A stretch of 64,000 nt of DNA, taken from NCBI GenBank assembly GCA_005656395.1, contig SRSI01000028.1, positions 310,001 through 374,000 of the forward strand. Direction: 5' to 3'. Origin of the DNA: Strongyloides papillosus. Lineage: Eukaryota > Nematoda > Chromadorea > Rhabditida > Strongyloididae. This document shows positions 28,101 to 38,245 of this stretch, in pieces. Numbering within the stretch: position 1 is the stretch's first letter; every line of letters starts with the position of its first letter. The notes under the pieces were generated by a model. That model did not search any database. It was given only the letters and a program-made list of their open reading frames with translations, and had not been told where the DNA came from. The position numbers and the translations under genes are program-made.

Positions 28101-31100
28101 AGTTGGTGGAACAGTGCCGATATTTATAATCAAATATTTCATCAAACACATCCTGGACCATTATATCCAGTGATGGAGGAGGAAGAGGATGATAATGATA
28201 AGGATAATAATTTTCCTCCTCATCGCCAATATTTAATTTATGGTAAAATATATTTATAAATATATTTTTTCTTCAATATTTTTAAGAAAGATAATTACAA
28301 TAATGTACTTGAGTTTTTATATAATATTTTAAAAGCTTGTCTTTTTTTTTACTTCATACTCATGTGATATAATTGGTTTTGCCATAGAATTGCTTACTAT
28401 CCACACACAAAATAATTATCGTGATATTTAAATTTTTAATAACAATGTTAAAATAAAATTTTAAGTTATCTGATATATATAAATAAGGCATATATCCTTC
28501 AAAATTTTCTTTTGTGTACATTTAGTAGTAGTTTTATTTTATTATTAAAAATATTGTTGTTACCTTATGAAATATCTTAAAAAAGTTTACCTATAATTAT
28601 ATTCTTCCTACTTCTACAGATTTCTTTTTTTATATACATTATAAAAATATTATATAGTGGAATTAATAAAAAGTAATTTAATAATAATATATATATATAT
28701 TTCCTTATATATATTATTACTGGTTCTTTATTAATTATATAAAAGATATGCAACAAGAAAACATTTTTACAGCGGTTATAAAGTCATTATTAGATGGTAA
28801 CAGAAAAGCTTTTAATTTATAATTTTATTACCAGAACGATATCTAATTTACTTTTATAAGTTAAACAAAAATATTGCCATTAAGTAAATAAGAAATAAAA
28901 TATAAATTGTTATAATTAAATTTATATAAATTAATTTATATTATTCTAGCTTCTGTTAATGCACCAACAAATGTCAAAGTACAAGCTACAAGTAACTCTT
29001 CAGTTGTCGTTATATGGGATTATGATGATAAAAATTTTGATTCAGGAGCAGATGGATTTGTTATAAAATATATTCATGAACCATCCCTAAGAGGGGGGCA
29101 ACATGATGTTGAGAGATGGAGATCTATTTCAATAATGGATTCAAAAGCAAGAAGTTTTGAAATTGGACAACTTACTGCTCACAAACCATATGCTTTTTGT
29201 GTTTTAACAGTTAAACAAAGTGTATGTTAATTATTATTTTAGTACAAAAAAATTAATGTATTTTTTTATTTATAGAGACAAGGACCATGTTCAGATCCAC
29301 CAGTTACAATAGAACAGTTGAAACCACTTTTTATTCCATCAAATCTTCGTATTGAGTATAAAACTAGTAACTCTGTCTCTCTACGATGGGATTATTATGG
29401 ACCAAGTGATGTTGAGTTTTATGTTAATCGTACAAGTCGAAAATCATATTTGGATCATAATTTAAAATCTCAAGAAATGGTATCACCAGGAATTAGAAAA
29501 ATATTAAAAGGTAACGATAGAAGTCTTTTGTGGGATAATCTACGTCCACATATGGAACATACATTTAAAGTTGGTGTTATACATAAAGATATATATTATT
29601 GGCCGAGAGAAATAATGATACAAACAGACAATACAGGACCACCTTTTGTTGATAAACCAGAATTTGTTGAGTCAAAATCTCCTACAACAATGAATGTACG
29701 ATTAAAATGTGCTAGTGAAGAGTATGGACCAATAAGCCATTATTGGATTATTATTGTACCAAGTAATTACACACAAGATAATGTTAACAATCTTGATTCA
29801 CAAACTTTAAAATATCACTCAGAAGCATTAAAAATCCAACTACACAAAGATGATATTAATTCTCATGGTAATACAAATGTTATTAAGAAAGTTAAACGCC
29901 AAAGTATAGCTAAGGAGGAGAGTATTGTATCGATAACAGATAAACAAAAATCTATAAAAAGAGTTGTTAGATATACTGGTGGACCATTGCCTACTGTTCC
30001 ATATGTTACTGCTGGTATTTCAGCCCAAAGAATGCAAATAATGCAAAAAGAACAAGAATTATTTACTATTGGTGATGGAAAAATTTATGAAGGTTTTGAA
30101 AATTTTCCACTACACCCATCAACTAAATACAAACTAATGATGAGATCTTTTGCTAAAGAACTCGAAGGAAAGAAGGCTTTCTCTCAACGTGCCCCAATGA
30201 ATCAACCAAGAGCTAAAAAATATGCTGATTCTATGCTTACAGCTGAATTTTCAACCTCCTCATCATTATTAGATCGTTCCTCACGCCACTCTAGTTTATG
30301 GTTGCTAGGACCATTAATTGCAATGATTATTATATGTATCATTCTTGGTATGCTTGTTATATGGTGGTGGAAATTTAGTAAAAAAAATGTATCACATTGT
30401 TCTAATCGTCATGGCTCAATAACTAAAGTTGCTTTAACTGACTCTGGGAAAGGTGTTATGCCAAATGAGACATCAAAACTTTTATTAGGTACTGATCCAT
30501 ATGGAAGACCTATTATAAATGCATATGATGTACCACCTGTTCATAATCAACAGTGTAATATGGGTGTTATGGAGTCTAGTTTAATTGATATGAATTCTAT
30601 GCAACAAAGTGGATGTGATAATATTAATACATCATATAAAATACCTAATGGACACGTACCAACAATGTACGGATCACATGATAATTATCAAGATCTCCCA
30701 ATGCCAATGCCATTGTTAACTGATTCATCTACGGTCATTGGACGTCATAATAATATATCTAAACCACCAATACCCATATCAGAATTAGCATCACATATAG
30801 ATCGTCTTAAAATTAATGGTAATCAACTGTTTACTCAAGAATATGAAAGTATTGAAAATACATGTAATTTTACATGGGAAAATTCTAATATGTCATATAA
30901 TAAAAGCAAAAATAGGTATGCAAATGTTGTAGCATATGATCATTCACGTGTTATGCTATCAACAATTAATGGTGTTCCAGGATCAGATTATATTAATGCT
31001 AATTATATTGATGGGTATGATAAACCAAAAGCATACATTGCAACCCAAGGTCCATTACCAGAAACTTTTAATGATTTTTGGAGAATGGTATGGGAAGAAA

Positions 31101-32503
31101 AATCAATGACAATAGTTATGTTAACAAAGCTAGAGGAGATGAATAGAATTAAATGTGATCAATATTGGCCATCAAGAGGATCACAAATGTATGGAAATAT
31201 TCGTGTTACCATTCTTGATACTCTTGAATTAGCTCACTATATTATAAGAACATTTAGAATTGAACATTTATTAGAAAAAGAGATAAGAGATATCCGTCAA
31301 ATGCAATATACATCATGGCCTGATCATGGTGTTCCTGATCATACAACACCATTCTTAATGTTCTTAAAACGAGTTAAGACACTAAATCATCCTGATGCAG
31401 GTCCTATTATATCACATTGTTCAGCAGGAATTGGAAGAACTGGTGCGTTTATTGTTATTGATTGTATGCTTGAACGTTTACGTTATGATAATACTGTTGA
31501 TATATATGAATGTGTATGTAATTTACGATCACAGCGTTGTTATATGGTTCAAACAGATGATCAGTATATATTTATACATGATGCTGTGTTGGATGCTGTA
31601 CAATCAGGATCAACAGAAGTTCCAGCATCAAAATTATTCCCACATATTCAAGTATTAATGCAACTTCATCCATTAGATCAAGTTTCTGGTATGGAACTTG
31701 AATTTAGAACATTATCATCATTAAGGATAACAAATTCAAGATTTGAAGTTGCTACATTAACAGTTAATAGATCAAAAAATAGGAATAATGTTGTTTTACC
31801 ATATGATTCAACCAGAGTTGTATTAAAGATGATATCAGGAATTGAAGGTTCGGATTATATTAATGCCAATTGGATTGATGGTTATAGGCAACGTAAAGCT
31901 TATATAGCAACACAATCCCCGTTACAACATACAGCAAACGATTTTTGGAGAATGTTATGGGAAACTGAATCATCAGTAATTGTTATGTTAACAAAATTGA
32001 AAGAATTAAGAGTAGAAAAATGTTATGAATATTGGCCATCAGAGAAAAGTTTCCAATATGGATATTTGATTGTTGAACCAATAGCTGAATATAATATGCA
32101 ATATTATATATTAAGAGAATTCAAAATGAATGATACACAATCAGGAAATTATAAAACAATAAGACATTTCCAATATATGGATTGGCCAGAACATGGTGTA
32201 CCGGAGTCAGCTGAAATGTTCTTAGAATTTGTGCAACAAATTCATAATACCTGCATACAATTTGGTATAGATGGTCCTATAGCAGTTCATGATCATTTAG
32301 GTGCCGGAAGAGCTGGGGTATTTATAGCAGTATCTATTATAATAGATCGTATGAAATTGGAGCATGTTGTTGATGTCTTTACAACAGTTAAATTATTACG
32401 TATTGATCGACCAATGATGGTTCAGGAGAAGGAAGAGTATAATTTCTGCTACCAGGCAGCATTTGAATTTCTACAAACATTTGAGAATCCATATTTAATA
32501 TAA
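13160..32503 (+). CDS. ptp-3: LAR-type receptor protein tyrosine phosphatase (PTP-3-like), long isoform
   Basis: Exons: 13160-13262, 13559-14041, 14323-14433, 16955-18118, 18166-18186, 24043-24227, 24285-24408, 24465-24916, 25618-25747, 28066-28242, optional 28773-28796, 28950-29221, 29276-32503. All phases agree, giving about 2150 residues. Order: basic plus hydrophobic signal sequence, Ig1-Ig2 (exons 2-3), Ig3 and three FN3 (exon 4), three more FN3, an acidic spacer, two FN3, a basic KKVKR segment like the LAR processing site, a membrane span ([20 protein letters not shown]), the LAR wedge, then PTP D1 and D2. D1 keeps WPDHGVP and [10 protein letters not shown] (Cys codon 31418-31420). D2 has [10 protein letters not shown], with Asp in place of Cys (codon 32291-32293), so it should be inactive. 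LAR/PTP-3 proteins act at the neuronal and epithelial surface in axon guidance and synapse organisation. The FN3 following the microexon resembles LAR FN5, so a direct FN4 counterpart was not found. Exon 1 is the least certain (weak donor GTAATT). Confidence 0.9.
14434..16559 (+). other. LAR intron 3, containing the upstream region of an internal promoter
   Basis: This is the first part of the intron between the Ig2 and Ig3 exons (14434-16954). It holds no other gene. Just before the alternative first exon at 16560 there is a TATA-like run (atatatttatataaag near 16511-16526) and the sequence cgaatgagctgacctacact, richer in G and C than its surroundings. These could be part of a promoter for the shorter isoform. 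That is inference from position only. Confidence 0.3.
16560..16755 (+). CDS. ptp-3: Alternative first exon of the LAR gene (signal peptide, joins to Ig3)
   Basis: The frame opens with ATG at 16560 and encodes a typical signal peptide ([20 protein letters not shown]), then about 45 residues unlike anything in the long form, ending at a strong donor (G|GTAAGA) in phase 1. The next acceptor, at 16954/16955, accepts phase 1 and begins the Ig3 exon, so splicing is in frame (G+TA gives Val). The product would lack Ig1 and Ig2 but be secreted to the membrane normally. The exon lies inside the intron that separates Ig2 from Ig3, so it needs its own promoter or trans-splice site. C. elegans PTP-3 is known to have long and short isoforms from separate starts, but a start exactly before Ig3 is not something I recall. 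Confidence 0.7.
18166..18186 (+). CDS. ptp-3: 21 bp microexon of the LAR gene between FN3 domains
   Basis: Flanked by a T-rich acceptor (aatttttag) and a consensus donor (GTAAGT). It is phase 1 on both sides and encodes EEFEDAY after the split codon, so it can be included or skipped without a frameshift. Receptor phosphatases of the LAR family are known to use tiny cassette exons to tune extracellular binding. The acidic insert here lies between the third FN3 and the next FN3 domain. Confidence 0.7.
18187..24042. other. ptp-3: Long intron (5.9 kb) of the LAR gene
   Basis: AT-rich, with no exon that fits phase 1 on both sides. Three patches are less AT-rich than the rest: about 19870-20000, 20500-20710 and 22230-22420. 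The last contains short open frames on both strands, but neither has convincing splice sites. They could be intronic regulatory elements, a non-coding RNA, or an unrecognised exon such as the missing FN4-type domain, though no FN3 motif was seen. Confidence 0.5.
27026..27306 (+). CDS. ptp-3: Candidate alternative LAR exon, Ser/Thr-rich spacer
   Basis: An open stretch preceded by an acceptor (ttctatag) and ending at G|GTCTGT in phase 1. To enter it in frame, the upstream exon would have to use a second donor, GTATAA at 25752, four bases beyond the GTAGGT donor, which changes the phase from 1 to 2. It encodes an Asn/Ser/Thr-rich, mucin-like run ([13 protein letters not shown]) followed by about 50 residues with two Cys and two Trp that I do not recognise. 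The ATG at 27045 could instead start a transcript, but no signal peptide follows. The same unusual donor (GGTCTGTT) closes the next candidate exon. Confidence 0.4.
27784..28006 (+). CDS. ptp-3: Second alternative first exon of the LAR gene (short isoform)
   Basis: ATG at 27784 starts a clear signal peptide ([18 protein letters not shown]) and then a polar, basic stretch (residues about 30-74), ending TCA G|GTCTGT in phase 1. The next acceptor at 28065/28066 takes phase 1, so it splices in frame to the acidic spacer exon and then the last two FN3 domains, the membrane span and both phosphatase domains. This resembles the short PTP-3B-type isoform of C. elegans, which drops the Ig and several FN3 domains. 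The donor is not consensus at +3 and +4, which lowers confidence. Confidence 0.6.
28066..28242 (+). CDS. ptp-3: Acidic spacer exon of the LAR gene
   Basis: A 177 bp exon, phase 1 in and out, between FN3 domains. It encodes a Trp-containing segment ([17 protein letters not shown]) and then an acidic run ([11 protein letters not shown]). It has a good acceptor (aatttag) and a GTAAAA donor. Because its length is a multiple of three and the phases match, the long isoform could include or skip it. The short-form start exon needs it, or the next phase-1 exon, to continue. Confidence 0.7.
28773..28796 (+). CDS. ptp-3: Possible 24 bp microexon of the LAR gene
   Basis: It follows a strong acceptor (catttttacag) and ends at G|GTAACA. 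Phase 1 on both sides, it would add AVIKSLLD without disturbing the frame. The acceptor is convincing and the donor is moderate. With only 24 bases, chance cannot be excluded. Confidence 0.4.
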
Positions 32504-33592
32504 TCAATTTAATACATACATTATCATTTTACATTTTTTTACTTCAAAAGATGATTCAATTTTATCAGGGATCGCAATTATAAATTGTGAAAAGAATCCT
32601 TTTTACAATATTTTTTTGAAGAAAAGGCCTTTTCAAAACCATAGGTTAACAATTTTTCAAAAACATATAATCTTTATATGATTCTTTTGCCAGCATCAAA
32701 TAATTTCACAATAATTATTATTATACGGGTAAACCTATTCAATTTTTCATTTTTCAATGATTTAATTTTCAAATGCACATTGTCTTTATAAATATGCAAA
32801 ATATCATTAAATAGAATAAATTTTTTTTAATTATTTTTGTAAATTGTAAATTTTTAATAAATTTTGTTAAAAAATGATGACTATTTAAAACAAATAATTT
32901 CCTTTTTTAAACTATTTGCAGTATAATATACTACGGTAAAAAAGTGTAAAAATGATACAACAAACAAAAATTTAGTAAGAATTTTATTTAGTAAATTTCT
33001 AAATGACTTTTTTATTTTCTTCTTTGTACATTTTCTTGCAAATAAGTAAACAGCAAATTGATATATTAAATAATAACATTTTGACTTTCAAAATATAAAG
33101 TTAATTAATTACCTAGTCGAAATTAGGTTTTAGTGAAAAAAAATTAAATATTTAACATCTTTATTTCTTTTGCAAGTAAATAATTTTTATAAAGTGCAAT
33201 AATCAGTTAATATATTTTAAAGATAAATATACACTAATTAGTTAATTAAAAATAAAGTCTTCTAGCGATAAAGTTAACCATTATAGAGTTATTATTTTAT
33301 TGTATTTATTTAATCATTTTAATTTTGAATTAACAAATGTGAGTTCTTTTTAATTTCGAGTACCAAGTTTTATTCTAGAAATATCATTTTCCATAGATTA
33401 TAATCTGTCTTTTACATATTTAATTGTTGAAATTTATATACCTATTAACATTAATTTGTTGTATTTTCAAAATTTAAATGCTTCCCATTCTATTCATATT
33501 TTTTACAAGTAAACTAAAAAAATATAGGTATTAATTGATACTTACCTATAATTATTTTATAAAAATTATTGTCAATTTTGTTTGCAGGAAGG
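32504..33592. other. LAR 3' flank and upstream region of the HAD gene
   Basis: No coding sequence seen. It should contain the 3' UTR and poly(A) site of the LAR gene; an AATAAA-like motif occurs near 32815. The end of the segment carries an acceptor directly before the next ATG. Confidence 0.5.
33576..33587 (+). promoter_or_regulatory. Splice acceptor just upstream of the HAD gene start (likely trans-splice site)
   Basis: The sequence ttttgtttgcag lies five bases before ATG 33593, with no obvious paired donor upstream. In nematodes such an acceptor usually receives a spliced leader. An upstream 5' UTR exon is the alternative. Confidence 0.5.
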
Positions 33593-34548
33593 ATGCCTTT
33601 AACATCTAGCGTATTAAAATTAAATGGTTTATTTGCAAAAATCATAACAATAAGAAATTCTTCTTTAAAGGCAGGAATGCAGTATATTATACCTGAAGAA
33701 AGGAAAAAAATAGTGATTAATGAAAATATTGATTTTACTGGAAATTTCAGCAAAAAGAAAGTTATTAAAAAAAAGTTAATTAAAAAACCAGAATTAATAA
33801 TTTTTGATAAAGATGGAACATTAATATGCTTTCATGCTATGTGGGTACCATGGGTTATTGGATATGTTGAGAGGATTGAAAAAATTTCGGGAGTATATTT
33901 ATCATCAACATTGTATGGTAGATTAGGGTTTTGTATAGAACAAAGAAAAGTTATTCCAGGATTGTTAGCAGAAGGTACAATGAAACAAATTAAAGATACG
34001 TCATTAAATGTATTGATGGATTATGGAGTGCCAAATGAGGAATGCTATAAGATTATTAATAAAGTTTCAAAACAAATGGATGAGGAGCAAAAAAATAGTA
34101 AATTAATTGAAGAGATAACAGATATTCGTAGATTATTTATTACTCTTAAAAATGATAATATTAAGATAGCTATATGTACATCAGATTCAAGAAAAAATAC
34201 AATGCAAACATTATCATTTTTAGGTGTAAAAGGTTTAATTAATTTTATTAGTTGTGGTGATGATATTGGAAGTATCCCTAAGCCAGATCCAAGTAATGCT
34301 TTAAAAATTTGTTCTCATTTAAATATTTCACCCTCCAATACAATTATGGTTGGGGATACGTTAACTGATTTAAAAATGGCGCATCTAGCTAATTTATATG
34401 GTGGTGTAGGTGTTTTATCAGGTGTTGGAAATTACTCATTATTAAGACCATACTCTAAATTATTGGTAAGAAATATAATTAACCTCCTTAAATATATCAT
34501 TTTTTGTAGGTAAATGATGTATCTCAAATACCACTTCACTACATATAA
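33593..34548 (+). CDS. HAD-superfamily hydrolase (phosphoglycolate-phosphatase-like)
   Basis: Two exons, join(33593..34465,34510..34548), 303 residues. The 44 bp intron (GTAAGA..TTGTAG) is phase 0; reading through it would replace the true C-terminus VNDVSQIPLHYI. All HAD motifs are visible: FDKDGTL with nucleophile Asp72 and acid Asp74, CTSDSR as motif II, the motif III Lys in IPKPDP, and GDTLTD (Asp255, Asp259). These bind magnesium and hydrolyse small phosphate esters. The layout, with a helical cap between motifs I and II, is that of the Gph/PGP-like group; the substrate cannot be read from sequence. The first 30 residues are basic and hydroxylated without acid residues, which may be a mitochondrial presequence (inference). 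The start is the first ATG after the acceptor. Confidence 0.85.
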
Positions 34549-35147
34549 AAAAAATTATTAATAATTAATGAAAAATTGTTATTTATAAACAATATATATA
34601 TTTATACTAAGGAAGAAAAATTTATCATAAATATAGTAATTTGAATTTTATTTTACGACATGATATTTTAATTTAAATTATATGTTTATTCGTATAATTT
34701 TATAAAAAAAAATAATATGCTAATGGAAGTATATATTATTTGATAAAAAATTTTTTATGTCTGAAGTAAATTGTAATTTATCATTTCTTCATTTTTAAAT
34801 AATAATAAGAAAATAAAAAAAAGAATAATAAAAGAATTATATTATAAAAATACTTTTATTTAATGAACTCATTTATTTAAAAATTCAGCACCATCAAAAT
34901 GAGGAATGCTCAAAAAAGTATTATGAATTTAATATGCTACCATGTGTGTTTTGTTTAAAAAAAAGAACCATTATTTCAATTTGATTATAATGTGTAAATT
35001 CGTAGTTTTTATTTAGTTTAACATTGAATCTTTTTAGCCAAATTTTTAAGAAGCGTTGCATATTTCTCATACATTGCGTTATAAAAGGGGATAATCATAT
35101 ATTTTTAATAAAGTTTGAAAATTAAAAAAAATGAATCCTTAAAACAA
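34549..35147. other. Convergent intergenic region (HAD gene and neuropeptide gene)
   Basis: The two flanking genes point towards each other, so this 0.6 kb should contain both 3' UTRs and poly(A) signals. AT-rich, with no coding sequence seen. Confidence 0.5.
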
Positions 35148-35457
35148 TCATTTTTTATTGTAACTTGATCGTTTCCCAAGTGATTGACCGGCTAAAACAT
35201 CAAAGTAACGTCGTGGTTGTCCTGAAAAAAATTCATTTCTTTTTCCAATTGAATCCATAAATGGATTGATAGCTCTTTTTGGTTTCTTAAATAAAAAAAA
35301 TAATTTTTTCTTTTTATTATTTATAAAAATCTACCATTCTCTCTACTTGATGTGGTTCATCATAGACATCATCAAGAATATAGGTATTACAATTAGCGGT
35401 TGTACCAAATATAGTGACAACTATAGCAAAAACGAAAAAGAACTTTTTAATATTCAT
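35148..35457 (-). CDS. nlp-3: NLP-3-like neuropeptide precursor
   Basis: Two exons, complement(join(35148..35285,35335..35457)), 86 residues, with a 49 bp intron (GTAGAT..TTTAAG, phase 0). It starts with a signal peptide (MNIKKFFFVFAIVVTIFGTTANC). After a KPKR site come AINPFMDSI-G-KR, NEFFSGQP-RR and YFDVLAGQSL-G-KR, then a short tail. The first and third would be C-terminally amidated from the Gly. They closely match the C. elegans NLP-3 peptides AINPFLDSM and YFDSLAGQSL, which are released by neurons including the egg-laying motor neuron HSN. C. elegans has a second NPFLD copy (AVNPFLDSI) that is absent here; the NEFF segment sits in its place. Each exon is too short to show up as a long open frame, and the call rests on the peptide repeats, dibasic sites and signal peptide together. 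Confidence 0.9.
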
Positions 35458-35789
35458 TTTTTTTTATTTTGGCAGGAAAAATATTAGTGATTTTATCAAA
35501 ATAAGGAATTTTCATTTTTCTCAGTATATTTATACTCTCGTTCAATATAAGGCGGGTAATGAATGACTTGATATAGTAAAAGAAAAAGTCATGAATAATT
35601 CAAAATGGACTTTTAGCAAAAACTGAATAAATTCACAAATTGAAATTTTTTTTTCAAATTGACTTCACAAAAATGAATTAGCTTGGGAATCACATTAGTG
35701 GGCCTTCTTAATTAGCTCTTCATAAGATGTTAATTTAATAGAAAGAATCCAATAAAAGAAAATGTATTATAGGATAAATAAAAAAAACA

Positions 35790-36598
35790 AATTCGATGAT
35801 ATAAACTTGATTTTATATTCTTTTTTTGAGATTTTAGAGTGGCACTTTATCACAAATTACAATTATTTAAGAAAATGAACTAGATTTCCTAATTTTATTG
35901 CATATTCTTCAGATAATGGTGATTTTTCTTAAATTATTCCTACATAAGATTTAAAGCCTATAAATACTATTTCCATAAATGGTTTGTTAATACGATAACA
36001 ACATGGAAAATGATGAATTAAAAAACGTCATTTTACCAAATGATATAATTTTAAAAAATAATTGATTATGAAAGTTAAAAATCTGTTAGAATATATTAAT
36101 TAATCTTAAATTATACTTATATATAATATTTTTAAACACTAGCAGCGACTGCTAAGGAGAGGCATAAAAAGGATGATTTTTTGAAGACATTTAACATCAA
36201 ATTCTTCATCATTTATTTTATTTATAACTTTAAAGTTTATGATTTTAGATGATTCATTTTCATTTTATAACATTCTTGTAATTTTTATCATTAACACTAT
36301 TGAGATAAATATTTAACCAATTGATAGAATTTTTGATTAACATAATCAAGTATTTACTTTATAGCTAACACCAAAAAATGATCTTAACACGAATTGATAT
36401 GTATCAAATTTTGGAAATTTAACATCAGCTAAAAATTATTAATATATATACATAACATCTTCACCTAAAAATAAAAGTTTTTTTGATAACCTATTACTCA
36501 ATAATTTATATTTATTTGCATGTAAATCTAACCATATTTGTAATAATTAATAAGGAATAGATAATTGACAATATTTACCGTTATTACTTAACTTTTTA
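35790..36598 (-). pseudogene. Decayed protein-coding gene, family unresolved
   Basis: Reading the minus strand from 36598 downwards gives successive protein-like runs broken by stops and frame changes: KKLSNNGKYCQLSIPY, stop; a 34-codon run beginning LLQIWLDLHANKYKL; a new frame with FLADVKFPKFDTYQF; then LIKNSINWLNIYLNSV; then NENESSKIINFKV ending LLSSRC, stop; then RFLIHHFPCCYRINK continuing to KSYVGII, stop; then EKSPLSEEYAIKLGNLVHFL. Runs of 29-42 codons one after another on one strand are unlikely by chance in DNA this AT-rich, where a stop is expected about every 11 codons. No family was recognised with confidence. It may instead be an intron-rich live gene whose splice sites I could not place, but no clean GT..AG pairs remove the stops. 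Confidence 0.4.
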
Positions 36599-38245
36599 TC
36601 TCATTAAAATAAAATAAGAATATTTACTACTATAATAAATTTAAGATATTTGATGTTATATTTTAATATAATATGCAAAAATTAATGATAGATGATTGTA
36701 ATGAAAGTACATTACATTAAAATAATATATTGATGACTTACAAACAAATTCTAGTTTACCTTTTAAAAAAGATTAAATGGTTAATTATTAGGAAGAATAA
36801 CTATATTTTTTTAAATATTTTATAAATTTTTTTAAAATAAATTATTAAATACATTTTACCTACATTACAATATAAGTGATATTAAATAACAAAATTATAT
36901 TATGTACGATTTATATGATAAAATTACTTCAAACTTTTTGTTTTATACAATTTAATGTCGCAAAAGCAATTTTTGTTTACATTATTATTTAAAATATACA
37001 AATATATTATTTGTTTATTATAACTTTTAAATTAAAAATTGAGGAACTTATTTTCCTCAAATTTATTGATATAAATGCTATGAATATATTAAATTTTTTG
37101 ATTATTATTATTATTATTAAAAACAATTGATGGTGTTAATGTGTATACATATTTGGTCAATGGGAAATGATAATTTTTTCTAGAAATATAATTATTCCAT
37201 TATCATTTCTAAAACACGTATAATGTAAAATTTCTTGATTCTCAGAAATTATTTTAAAACAACCTTATTTTATTTTTCATTTTTAAAAGGGTGCAGGAAA
37301 ATGTTTTTTAATCATATTATGTTTCTATTTATAGATATCTGGTAATTTTAAAACATTCACCTACATTACATCTTTTATCAGAAAAAATTTTTTTTAAATG
37401 TTTCATATTTATATATATGTATATATATATTTAATTTATAAATTAATTTATTGTCATGTTTTAAATCCAGCTGAACATAAATATATATTTATGTAAAAAT
37501 AAATCATCCATGCTTATTTAATTTTTTTGCTTACCTTGCTAAACTGATTATTAAAACATGTATAAATTATGTGAAAATCAGAATAATAATGTAACTTTAT
37601 AACTATAACCTTTTTTTCATAGATAAATAATATAATTTAAATACCTATTAAACGTTGTTCTTTTTATTATATTTTCATAACTACTATTTAGAATCACATA
37701 TTAAATTCATTTACAAAAAAGGAGTCTTTATGACGTAATTGTTTATAATAATTTCAAGAAAGCTAATTATTAACAATTTATTTTACATCTCAGAGCTTGT
37801 TTCTAGTATTATTTTAGCGCACCTTATAATTTAAGTTATATAGGAGAATCACATACTCCTAAGTAATAGTATATATTTAAATTTTACAACTAATAAATCA
37901 TTTTTAATTTATATGTATATTTTCTCACAAGCTTTTGTTGTTTTGGGAGCGGCGAATTATTTTATGGTTATAGGTAAAGTGACATTAAAATTAAATGATT
38001 TTATATATAATTATTTAATATTGCTGTGTAGTACAAAATATTGTTAAAATTTTTTTTATTGTTTTTTACTACCTCATTACTGTATCAAATGATCCATAAT
38101 AAAAAATTGAAAGAAGTAGTGAATATTTGAATAATAATAAATCTTTATTGTGTGCACATTTTGTTATAATATCTAGTCTATAATTTAAAAATATTATTAA
38201 CCAAAAAAAAAATTTATGTTTTATAGGTTCCAAATAAAATAAAAA
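36599..38245. other. AT-rich intergenic region upstream of the kinase gene
   Basis: No gene seen. A short run of ATT/TTA triplets lies near 37100 and AT dinucleotide runs near 37410. An acceptor (tttttatag) ends at 38226, twenty bases before the kinase ATG, and probably marks a trans-spliced or 5' UTR exon. Confidence 0.45.

Noticed and set aside
35266..35487. 73-codon plus-strand frame
   Set aside because: Shadow of the neuropeptide precursor on the minus strand, whose dibasic sites and peptides are unmistakable.
36003..36065. Short plus-strand frame reading MENDELKNVILPNDIILKNN, resembling an F-box start
   Set aside because: Only 20 codons, with no continuation. The opposite strand has a longer protein-like run through the same bases, so this is probably a chance shadow.
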